The position numbers and the translations under genes were made by a program. 36,524 bases of DNA, taken from assembly GCA_023430065.1 (NCBI GenBank), contig JAEZCG010000224.1, forward strand, positions 1 to 36,524, given 5' to 3'. Of the stretch, positions 28,073 to 35,127 are shown piece by piece (within the stretch, counting starts at the first letter, position 1; each line of letters starts with the position of its first letter). The notes under the pieces were generated by a model. The model saw only the letters and a program-made list of their open reading frames with translations. It had not been told where the DNA came from and did not search any database. The stretch is from Pseudomonadota bacterium (lineage in GTDB: Bacteria > Pseudomonadota > Gammaproteobacteria > Burkholderiales > SHXO01).

Positions 28073-28519
28073 TCATTCCGACCCGACCTGCAGCCAGATC
28101 GTCACCGGTCCATCGTTGGTCAGGCTCACCTGCATTTCGGCGCCGAATCGGCCGCTCTCGACTGGTGCGAAAACGGCACGCGCGCGATGCAGCATGTACT
28201 CGAACAGACGCCTGCCTTCGTCCGGCGGCGCGGCCGGCGTGAAGCTCGGCCGGTTGCCCTTGCGCGTGTCGGCAGCCAGCGTGAACTGCGGCACCAGCAG
28301 CAAACCGCCGTGCACGTCGCGCAGGCTGAGGTTCATCTTGCCCGCCTCGTCGGAGAACACGCGATAGGCGAGCAGGCGTTCCAGCAGCCGCTCGGCCTGC
28401 GCCTCGGAGTCGCCGCGCTCCGCACACACCAACACCATCAGCCCCTTTCCGATTGCGCCGACCGTCTCGCCGCCGACGTCCACGCGCGCCTGCGTCACGC
28501 GCTGCAGCAGGCCGATCAT
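28073..28519 (-). CDS. dtd: D-aminoacyl-tRNA deacylase
   Basis: A 148-residue enzyme that hydrolyses D-amino acids from mischarged tRNA and guards translation. It starts [15 protein letters not shown], the typical N-terminus. The two active-site motifs are present: [17 protein letters not shown] (SQFTL-type) and NDGPVTIWL (the NxGPVT motif). The length matches the family. A longer open frame to 28663 lacks a start signal. It is followed by DUF488 on the same strand and is divergent from msrA, with a gap of 94 bases for both promoters. Confidence 0.95.
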   Translation of the reverse strand: MIGLLQRVTQARVDVGGETVGAIGKGLMVLVCAERGDSEAQAERLLERLLAYRVFSDEAGKMNLSLRDVHGGLLLVPQFTLAADTRKGNRPSFTPAAPPDEGRRLFEYMLHRARAVFAPVESGRFGAEMQVSLTNDGPVTIWLQVGSE

Positions 28520-28613
28520 CGCGCAACGCCGATGGTTACCGAGCGGCGGTGCGAGCGTGCACGTCGTTTCCACATGATTGCTAGACTGACAGTGTTGCAC
28601 AGGAGAACCGATT

Positions 28614-29180
28614 ATGACCCAGCTCGCATCCAGCCACGCGCCGCCTGGGCGCGAGATCGCCACCTTGGCCGGCGGCTGCTTCTGGTGCCTGGAGGCCGTC
28701 TACGACGAGATGAAGGGCGTGGACAGCGTCGAGTCCGGCTACATGGGCGGTGAAACGAAGAACCCGACCTACCGGCAGGTGTGCGAGGGCGACACCGGCC
28801 ACGCCGAGGTCGTGCGCATCAATTTCGATCCGAACGCCGTCAGCTTCCGCGACCTGCTCGACGTGTTCTTCGTCATTCACGATCCGACACAGCTCAACCG
28901 GCAGGGCAACGACGTCGGCACCCAGTACCGCTCGACCATTTTCTACCACTCGCCGGAGCAGGAACGGATCGCGCGCGAAGCCATCGCCGCCGTCGAGCGC
29001 GACAGGCTCTACGACGGGCCGGTCGTCACCGAGGTTGCGCCGGCCGAGGATTTCTACATCGCCGAGGAGTACCACCAGGAGTACTTCGCCAACAACCCGC
29101 GCCAGCCCTACTGCATGGCAGTGGTCGCGCCGAAGGTCGCGAAGTTCAGAAAGAAGTTTCTGGAGCGGCTGAAGAAGTAG
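28614..29180 (+). CDS. msrA: Peptide-methionine (S)-S-oxide reductase
   Basis: A 188-residue MsrA that reduces the S epimer of methionine sulfoxide and so repairs oxidised proteins. Catalytic Cys22 is in GGCFWC, followed by [25 protein letters not shown] and the [10 protein letters not shown] segment. The C-terminal [19 protein letters not shown] matches the family. An AGGAG ribosome site precedes the ATG. The terminal AAGAAGTAG is partly duplicated just downstream (29192-29207), next to REP-like repeats, so the 3' flank has been rearranged. No signal peptide is present; it is cytoplasmic. Confidence 0.95.
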   Translation: MTQLASSHAPPGREIATLAGGCFWCLEAVYDEMKGVDSVESGYMGGETKNPTYRQVCEGDTGHAEVVRINFDPNAVSFRDLLDVFFVIHDPTQLNRQGNDVGTQYRSTIFYHSPEQERIAREAIAAVERDRLYDGPVVTEVAPAEDFYIAEEYHQEYFANNPRQPYCMAVVAPKVAKFRKKFLERLKK

Positions 29181-29321
29181 CTGGGGTCATAGAAGTAGCA
29201 GGGGTCAGGTCTTGCGTTTTGCCTGTCCGGGAGTCATGGGTTCGTGCGTCGCAAAAGGCAAGACCTGACCCTAACCGCGCTTAAGAACGATGCAAAAGGC
29301 AAGACCTGACCCTAACCGCGC
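29174..29321. repeat. REP-like inverted and direct repeats behind msrA
   Basis: The core GGGTCAGGTCTTGC appears forward at 29202-29215 and inverted at 29258-29271 and 29299-29312. The segment 29251-29280 is repeated perfectly as 29292-29321 (30 bp, 41-bp period). An 18-bp tandem duplication with one change (GAAGTAGC-T/A-GGGGTCA at 29174-29189 and 29192-29207) includes the msrA stop codon. Two facing copies around a spacer form a REPIN-like unit (29201-29271). No REP-associated transposase is in the window. Confidence 0.75.
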
Positions 29322-30214
29322 AGAATCGCGACCAGCGCGATTAGAAGCAACCCCAGCGCGATCCACTCGCGTGTGGCCATCTTTTCGCGCATCACGCGCC
29401 ACGACACCAGCTGCGCGAACAGCACCTCGATCAGTCCCAGCGTACGTACGGCCGGCGCGGCCTGCAGCGCGAAGGCCAGGAACCAGAACTGCGAGGCGAC
29501 GGCTCCGGCGAACCCGGCCGGTACCGACTCGCGCCACGCTGAGAAGAGCATGCGCAGCGCGGCGCGGTTGGCCACCCGCAGCCAGGCGATGGACAGCACC
29601 GTCTGAATGCACAGCGTGAGCGTCAGCGTCAACGTCGCCGCTGTCATGAACCCCACCCCATGCATGTGTGTGATCGCCCCGCGATAGCCCACGGCCGCGA
29701 GCGCGAACCCCGCGCCGGCGAGCAACCCCCAGCTGGCGCTGTGCAGGTCGCGGGTCAGGTTGCCGCCCTGCCTGGGCCAGGAGAACAGCATCACCGCCAC
29801 CGTACCGAGCAGCACGGCAGCCGTCTTTATCGGCGTCAGGCTCTCGCCCAGCAGCACCAGCGCGAACACCGCCACCTGAATCGGTTCGGTCTTCGTATAG
29901 GCGATCACTGCGACAAAGGACCGATCGCGCATTGCCAGCAGCATGGTGCCGGTGGCCAACATCTGCGCGAGCGAACCCAGTAGCAGCCAGGCGGTGTAGC
30001 CGGCCTCGAAGACCGGCACGCCTGGCTCCAGTGCGACGACGACGGATACCGACAGCAGCGCAAAGGGCAGGGCGAAGATGAAGCGTGCCCAGCTGGCGCC
30101 CGCCACCCCGACCTTGGCGGTCAGGCCGCGCTGCATGGCGTTGCGGGCAGTCTGGGCTGCCGCGGCGAGGACAGTGAAGAAGGCCCAGGCATGGAGAGCG
30201 AGGAAGGACGTCAC
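29312..30214 (-). CDS. EamA/DMT-family transporter
   Basis: A 300-residue integral membrane protein with ten predicted helices in two five-helix repeats, the layout of the drug/metabolite transporter superfamily. An example is FIFALPFALLSVSVVVAL and the paired ETLP-type stretches (ESLTPIKTAAVLLGTVAVML, REKMATREWIALGLLLIALVAI). It is probably an exporter of metabolites; the substrate is unknown. The start is a GTG (30212-30214) without a good ribosome site, nine bases from a REP-like repeat. The TAG stop at 29312 lies at the edge of another copy, so the gene is bracketed on both sides by repeats. Confidence 0.85.
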   Translation of the reverse strand: MTSFLALHAWAFFTVLAAAAQTARNAMQRGLTAKVGVAGASWARFIFALPFALLSVSVVVALEPGVPVFEAGYTAWLLLGSLAQMLATGTMLLAMRDRSFVAVIAYTKTEPIQVAVFALVLLGESLTPIKTAAVLLGTVAVMLFSWPRQGGNLTRDLHSASWGLLAGAGFALAAVGYRGAITHMHGVGFMTAATLTLTLTLCIQTVLSIAWLRVANRAALRMLFSAWRESVPAGFAGAVASQFWFLAFALQAAPAVRTLGLIEVLFAQLVSWRVMREKMATREWIALGLLLIALVAILRG

Positions 30215-30222
30215 TGGGTAGA

Positions 30223-30320
30223 GGGGGTCAGGTCTTGCTTCTTGCCGGGCAAGTTGCGATCGCGATTTTGATTATTGGTGTGTCGTCGTCGTGTCGATGC
30301 AAAAGGCAAGACCTGACCCC
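30223..30320. repeat. REP-like inverted repeat pair (REPIN) upstream of the EamA gene
   Basis: GGGGTCAGGTCTTGC begins at about 30224 and its complement GCAAGACCTGACCCC ends at 30320, with a spacer of about 70 bases containing no gene. The core is identical to the copies behind msrA at 29202-29312. The unit lies directly upstream of the transporter start codon, so it must overlap its promoter region. Confidence 0.75.
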
Positions 30321-30414
30321 GCCGCCGCATGACCCCGCCGCTGCAAGAAATGCTCGATGCCATGGCAAGCTTGTTGTCCTGGCACACGCCGGGTTCGCGG
30401 AGTTCTACCCGTGG

Positions 30415-30466
30415 ATGCCGGCTTCCGCGGGCATGACGAGTATCCCGTCACTCCGGCGAATGCCGG
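30415..30466. repeat. Palindromic extragenic repeat downstream of the amidase gene
   Basis: Two dyads: ATGCCGGC with GCGGGCAT (30415-30434) and CCGGC-GAAT-GCCGG (30453-30466). The surrounding GGATGCCGGCTTCCGCGGG and GCATGACG text resembles the extragenic repeats common in proteobacteria that vary GGATTCCCGCTTTCGCGGG. It lies just beyond the amidase stop (30484, minus strand) and could help end that transcript. Confidence 0.6.
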
Positions 30467-30483
30467 GGCCCGGTTTCTCGCCC

Positions 30484-31932
30484 CTACTCGTACCCCGGCG
30501 GCGCCACGAACCCGTGGTACTCCTTCTCCAGCATCTGCGCGAACGCGATGCTCGTCAGATCCCCATACTGCGGCCCGACGATCTGCACGCCGACCGGCAG
30601 TCCCTCGTGCAACCCCACCGGCGCCACCGTCGAGGGCAGATAACTCATCCCCGGATATCCCGCCCAGAACATCTGCGTGGTCGACGGCTGCGGCTCGCCG
30701 TTCACCGTCACCATTCGCTCCCAGCGCTCGCCTTGCTGGTTGTGCGGGAACGCCGTCGTCGCCGCTGCCGGGCACAGCAGCAGGTCGTAGTCGGCGAAGT
30801 ACTCCGCCCACTTCTGCCGCATCTGGTGGCGCTTCTCGTTCAGCAGCAGCCAGCTGCGGTGATACAGCGTATTGCCGGTGGCCGCCCATGACTTGTAGTC
30901 CATCGCCTCGCGCTTGACCTTCTTCGCCGCCTCGACGTTGCGCGCGAACAACTCGTCGCTCTGGCTGCGCGTGGTCGCCGCACGCAGCAGTTGGATGAAG
31001 GTGCGGTGCGCCTCGGTCATGTCGAAGTCCGGCCGCGCGCGGTCGCTCACCTTCGCGCCGCGCTTGGCCAGAAAGTCCGCGACCTTCTGGATCTGGTCGG
31101 CGACGCCGCGATCGACCGGCGCGCTCGGTGCATCGAGCACCACGCCCACCTTCCACTGCCGAATCGTCTTCTCCGGCGCGCGCGGCAGGCGCAGCTGCCA
31201 CGCTGCCGCATCGTCCTCGTCCGGCCCGGCGATGACCTTCAGCGCGATCTCCAGATCCTTCGCGCTGCGTGCCATCGGACCGATCACCGCCATGTCCGAC
31301 TCGCGCAGATAGGGCGGCAGCACCTGGCCGCGCGAGGAGCAGATGCCGAAGGTCGGCTTGTGCCCGTACACGCCGCAGTAGTGCGCCGGATTTCGGATCG
31401 AGGCGCCGATGTCGCTGCCGTTTTCCAGGCCGGTCAGCCCGGCCGCCAGCGCCGCTGCCGCGCCGCCCGACGAGCCGCCCGGGATCCTGCCCACGTCCCA
31501 CGGATTGTTGGTGGTGCCGTAGATCGCATTGAAGCTCTGCCAGTCGGCGAGCAGCGCCGGCACGTTGGTCTTGCCGAACAGCACCGCACCCGCCTCGACG
31601 TAGCGCTCCACGCAATGCGCGCTGCGCGGCGGGATGTTGGTCTTCAGGTCCGGCCGGCCCCAGGTGGTGGGCAGACCCTCGACGTCGAAGGATTCCTTGA
31701 TCGTCATCGGCACGCCGTGCAACGGGCCCCACACCTCGCCCTTTGCCAACGCCCGGTCGGCTGCGCGCGCCCGCTTCTTCGCGCGTTCGACATCGAACAC
31801 GACAATTGCATTGAGTGCCGGGTTGTACTGCTCGACGCGCTGCAGATAGGAATTCAGCAACTCCAGGCAGCCGATCTTGCCCTGGCGCACGAGGGCGGCG
31901 AGTTTGTGGGCGGGGAGGAAGGCCTTGTTCAC
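30484..31932 (-). CDS. Amidase-signature family enzyme
   Basis: A 482-residue amidase-signature (GatA-like) hydrolase of carbonamide bonds. The catalytic triad Lys79 (MTIKES), cis-Ser153 (GGSSGG) and Ser177 (GSDIGASIR) has the required 24-residue spacing between serines. The HGVPMTIK, GKTNVPALL and NNPWD segments are also conserved. No signal peptide is seen, so it is cytoplasmic. The GatB/GatC partners are absent and the last third is not of the GatA type, so it is a catabolic amidase rather than part of tRNA amidotransferase. The substrate is unknown. It is divergent from the lipoprotein-type hydrolase at 32062. Confidence 0.9.
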   Translation of the reverse strand: MNKAFLPAHKLAALVRQGKIGCLELLNSYLQRVEQYNPALNAIVVFDVERAKKRARAADRALAKGEVWGPLHGVPMTIKESFDVEGLPTTWGRPDLKTNIPPRSAHCVERYVEAGAVLFGKTNVPALLADWQSFNAIYGTTNNPWDVGRIPGGSSGGAAAALAAGLTGLENGSDIGASIRNPAHYCGVYGHKPTFGICSSRGQVLPPYLRESDMAVIGPMARSAKDLEIALKVIAGPDEDDAAAWQLRLPRAPEKTIRQWKVGVVLDAPSAPVDRGVADQIQKVADFLAKRGAKVSDRARPDFDMTEAHRTFIQLLRAATTRSQSDELFARNVEAAKKVKREAMDYKSWAATGNTLYHRSWLLLNEKRHQMRQKWAEYFADYDLLLCPAAATTAFPHNQQGERWERMVTVNGEPQPSTTQMFWAGYPGMSYLPSTVAPVGLHEGLPVGVQIVGPQYGDLTSIAFAQMLEKEYHGFVAPPGYE

Positions 31933-32061
31933 GGCAACGCTCGTCGAGTGAGGGAGGGGAGGAGGCGGATGCTAGCATCGAACGCCCAACAGGCTCGGCG
32001 TATAGTTCCCACGCAGTCCTCACCTTCGATGCAGGCGACAGCCAGGATTGAGGAGTCCACC

Positions 32062-33105
32062 ATGAACCGCCGCTCTTTCCTCGCCGCTCTGGGCGCAGCG
32101 CCCTTTGTTGGCGGCTGTCGCGGCTTCGTGGATGACGTCTTCAGCGACTGCTCCACGCCATCGAGCGTCGATTGGATCGTCGACATCGCCCATCCGGTGT
32201 TGTTCGGAGTTGAAGAGGCGGCCGGCGCGCCGCGCCCGATGCGCATCTTCTTCCCGTCCGTGGGCGACGGGACGCTGCTCGAGCCTTGCCTGCAAAGCTG
32301 GCCGATCGTTCTCTTCCTGCACGGCATGCCGCCCCGGGGCGTATCGAATTCGACGTGGGCGAGCGTCTGGACGCACCTGCCTGCAACCATCGCGCGCTGC
32401 GGCTACGTCGTCGCCGTTCCTTCGCACACTGCCCAGCAGATCGAATCCGATCCCGCCGCGACGGTCGCCGCCGCGATCGCCGACATCGAATGGCTCCGCA
32501 GCGGCTGGACGGGCTCCCGATGGATCGACAAGCGCCCGACGTCCACCGTGGTCGCCGGCCATTCCTATGGAGCCCTCATCGCGGCGCGCACCGCCGCAGC
32601 GCACGAAGTCGGCGCGCTGGTCAGCCTCTCCGGACCGTATATCCAGGACGGCGTCTCGCGCCAAGCACTCAGACAGGTGACTGTTCCTTGCTTCTTCATG
32701 TGGGGCGACGATAAGACCGGCCAAACCAATGGCAGGGACGATCTCGATCAGGCGATGTTCTGGACCGACCAGCTCGAGCAGAATCGATATGCCGCGGTGT
32801 ACCAAGGCGAGCACTTCGACTATGTCGATGCGGCGAATACCGGTGGCGCGCCGCGAGGGCCGTGCGCGCAGGTCGGCGCGGCATGCGCCGATCTCGCAGC
32901 GCTTTTCGTGGCCGCCAACATCGCTTCGCTGACGGCCGTTGGCGTCGATTTGAGAAAGCCATCAGCCACGCTCACACCCCCGCAACAGGTACTCGCCCAG
33001 GACCATCTCATGGGCCTCGATCAGTTCACCGGTCCCGGCTGCCACATGACGCTACGCTGGGTCGTCGACGGCCAGACGGGAGCACGGCAGTTCGGATTGC
33101 CTTGA
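32062..33105 (+). CDS. Exported alpha/beta hydrolase with Tat-lipoprotein-type signal
   Basis: A 347-residue hydrolase. The N-terminus MNRRSFLAALGAAPFVGGC combines a twin-arginine motif (RRSFL) with a lipobox-like VGGC (Cys19), so it may be a Tat-exported lipoprotein. The fold shows VLFLHGMPP (86-91), nucleophile Ser168 in GHSYG, a late acid candidate at MWGDDKTG (Asp216/217) and His251 in GEHFDY. It resembles the PET-hydrolase/chlorophyllase-like branch of the alpha/beta fold in its HSYG and WGDDK text, but the substrate is not certain. A GAGGAG ribosome site precedes the ATG. The upstream open frame on this strand, reaching 30991, is a shadow of the amidase gene. Confidence 0.85.
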   Translation: MNRRSFLAALGAAPFVGGCRGFVDDVFSDCSTPSSVDWIVDIAHPVLFGVEEAAGAPRPMRIFFPSVGDGTLLEPCLQSWPIVLFLHGMPPRGVSNSTWASVWTHLPATIARCGYVVAVPSHTAQQIESDPAATVAAAIADIEWLRSGWTGSRWIDKRPTSTVVAGHSYGALIAARTAAAHEVGALVSLSGPYIQDGVSRQALRQVTVPCFFMWGDDKTGQTNGRDDLDQAMFWTDQLEQNRYAAVYQGEHFDYVDAANTGGAPRGPCAQVGAACADLAALFVAANIASLTAVGVDLRKPSATLTPPQQVLAQDHLMGLDQFTGPGCHMTLRWVVDGQTGARQFGLP

Positions 33106-33327
33106 TTCCTGTGGTCGCTGGCGCACGCCGCCAATGGGACTCGGGGTGGCGCCATAGCTCCGCCAGGAAGCCGCGCGTTGGGCTCGTCAGTGCAAGTCGT
33201 GAATGAATATCATCCACGCCGTGGAGACTTTCTCCGCCCGGTTGATAGCGTACTCGCCAAGCGCCCCCGTGCTGAACTCTACGTCCGCACCAAGTGCGGC
33301 GAAGTGATCCCTTCCAAAGGTAGGAGC

Positions 33328-34245
33328 ATGACCGAGAGAAGCATCGAAACCGTCGGTATCGTGGGCATCGGCGCGATGGGCATGGGCGTGGCCAAGCGGC
33401 TGCTGTCGCAAGGCTGGAGCGTGTGGGTGCGCGACATCCGACCCGAGGCGGAAGAGCAAGCGCGTGACGCGGGTGCGCAGGTGGCGCCTTCTCCGGCCGA
33501 GTTGGCAGCGCGCTGCGACGCCGTGATCACCCTGGTGGTGGACGACGCCCAGACCGAGGCGGTCGTGTTCGGACCAGCCGGTGTCGAGTCCGGTGCACGC
33601 CCCGGGACGGTGCTGCTCGTGACCAGCACGCTGCCGCCCGGCTGGGTGGCAGGCGCGGCACCGCGACTTCGCGAGCGGAAGATCGGCCTCATCGATGCGC
33701 CGTGCTCCGGCGGTCCCGCCAAGGCGCACAGCGGCGAGATGAGCATGATGCTGGCGGCGCCGGCCCATGTGCTGCTGCGCTGTGAACGTCTGCTGCAGAC
33801 GATCTCCGGCAAGCGCTTCGTCGTCAGCGAGAACCAGGGCGATGCCGCGAAGGCGAAGCTGGTCAACAACATGCTCGCCGGGATCAACCTCGTCGCGGCC
33901 TGCGAGGCCTTCGTGCTGGGCCTGAAGCTTGGCCTCGAAGCGCAGCAGCTGTTCGATCTGGTACAGGCGAGCTCGGGCGGCAGCTGGATTTTCTCGGATC
34001 GGATGCCGCGGGTGCTGAAGAACGACTATGCGGCGCGAGCGCGTCTGGACATTCTGAAAAAGGATCTGTCGCTGCTGCTCGATGTGGCGAAGGAGCAAGG
34101 GTATTCGGCGCCGCTGGCGCAGGCGGCGCATGCGATCTTCGTCAGGGCGTCCGAGATGGGGCTGGGGGAGTTCGATGATGCGGCGGTGGCGAGGGGGTAT
34201 GCGCGGTGGGAGAAGGTGGAGCTCGCCCGTACACCTCCTCGGTGA
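33328..34245 (+). CDS. NAD(P)-dependent dehydrogenase, 3-hydroxyisobutyrate dehydrogenase-like
   Basis: A 305-residue beta-hydroxyacid dehydrogenase. An N-terminal Rossmann motif GIGAMGMG (13-20) lies near the start. The substrate-binding stretch DAPCSGGPAKAHSGEMSMMLA (about 123-143) follows, with catalytic Lys177 in KLVNN. The all-helical C-terminal domain ends in LKKDLSLLLDVAKEQGYSAPL. The acidic Asp36 after the second strand suggests NAD rather than NADP. A TAGGAG ribosome site precedes the ATG at 33328; the in-frame extension to 33178 is rejected. The family oxidises 3-hydroxyisobutyrate, tartronate semialdehyde, threonate and related acids; which one is not clear. Confidence 0.9.
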   Translation: MTERSIETVGIVGIGAMGMGVAKRLLSQGWSVWVRDIRPEAEEQARDAGAQVAPSPAELAARCDAVITLVVDDAQTEAVVFGPAGVESGARPGTVLLVTSTLPPGWVAGAAPRLRERKIGLIDAPCSGGPAKAHSGEMSMMLAAPAHVLLRCERLLQTISGKRFVVSENQGDAAKAKLVNNMLAGINLVAACEAFVLGLKLGLEAQQLFDLVQASSGGSWIFSDRMPRVLKNDYAARARLDILKKDLSLLLDVAKEQGYSAPLAQAAHAIFVRASEMGLGEFDDAAVARGYARWEKVELARTPPR

Positions 34246-34279
34246 ACCCTGACGAGAGCACGGTCCCTTGTGTCAGGGT
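34246..34279 (+). terminator. Possible terminator hairpin after the dehydrogenase gene
   Basis: ACCCTGAC (34246-34253), starting immediately after the stop codon, pairs with GTCAGGGT (34272-34279) across an 18-base loop. There is no T-run, so this is weak as a rho-independent terminator. Confidence 0.3.
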
Positions 34280-34487
34280 GTGCCAGTGCTATCAGCAGCG
34301 GGGCCATGCAGAGCGTACACGGTAGCGCCGATCATCTTCGGGTGCGATAGTTCCTCATACTCCGATTCCCGTACTCGCCCGTTCCGGCGCATCATCCCTT
34401 TCGGCACCCGGTAGTGCCACCCTCCCAGCACCAAGACCGGTATCGACACGGACACGCACCGCGGCCTCACACCCAGGGAGGTCGAAG

Positions 34488-34946
34488 ATGCACCCGTCAT
34501 TATCCTGGCTCAGAGCGATCCTGACCGTGCTCTCGCTCACGATGTCCGCAACCGAGTTCGCCCAGACCGAGGCAAAGCTCGGCGCAATCTATTAGTGCGC
34601 CGGCCACGCGCGTCTGCGCGTTATGTCGTGCGCCGAGGCCCAGCCGAACGACGTCTGCGAGGCCGAACTGCGCCTGCCCGGTCAGCAAGCGCAGCGCGGG
34701 CCCATTAAGCGCCAGCAGTGGTCAGCGCTGCTTTCCGACTGCGCGCTGCAGAATGGCAGCACCGCCACGGCGGAGCCCGCGGGGTCCGATGACCCCGATC
34801 GCAATGGATTTCGCATCGGCGACGAAATGCGCGCCACCATCGACGGCGGCTGGTACCAGGCGAAAATCATCCAGCGCAACGGCGATTCCTACCGGGTGCG
34901 CTTGAACGCTTCGACTGGGGCATGCGCTAACCAATCCTCCCTCTGA
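34488..34946 (+). pseudogene. Exported protein gene with an in-frame TAG stop
   Basis: A GGGAGG ribosome site lies 6 bases before the ATG at 34488. The reading starts MHPSLSWLRAILTVLSLTMS, a signal peptide ending ATEFAQ, and runs to GAIY before TAG at 34593-34595. The same frame then continues open for 116 codons: CAGHARLRVMSCAEAQPNDVCEAEL, a linker (GSTATAEPAGSDDPDRNGF), and IGDEMRATIDGGWYQAKIIQRNG followed by DSYRVRL. This last part resembles a Tudor- or SH3-like motif (W-Y-Q-A-K-I-I). The Cys spacing suggests disulfides. The TAG looks like a nonsense mutation of a CAG, GAG or similar codon. The text after YRVRL also reads oddly, with FDWGMR in another frame, so a second defect is possible. 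Alternatively the downstream part starts at 34623 as its own gene, but it has no ribosome site. Confidence 0.55.
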
Positions 34947-35127
34947 GATGCCGATGGTGTCGCTGACCGGCACCATGAACCTCTGCGAGAACGCCCCCTG
35001 TTTGGCAGCATTGCTGCGCGCGTCCCGAACATCCACGCGGTGTGCTGACTGCTCGAATGAGGTTCGTGCGTAGCCAAGTGGATCACGATGGCAGGGGGCT
35101 TGATTCGCAATGACCGCCTTCGCTCCA

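Noticed and set aside
30991..32061. Plus-strand upstream extension of the Tat-type hydrolase
   Set aside because: It is antisense to the amidase gene; the ATG at 32062 has a GAGGAG site and opens a clear signal peptide.
33178..33327. Upstream in-frame extension of the dehydrogenase
   Set aside because: The Rossmann domain starts right after the ATG at 33328, which has a TAGGAG site.
34273..34500. 75-codon minus-strand frame after the dehydrogenase gene
   Set aside because: The text (EELSHPKMIGATVYALHGP) looks mildly protein-like, but there is no ribosome site or recognisable family and it overlaps the start of the exported gene. A decayed remnant is possible.
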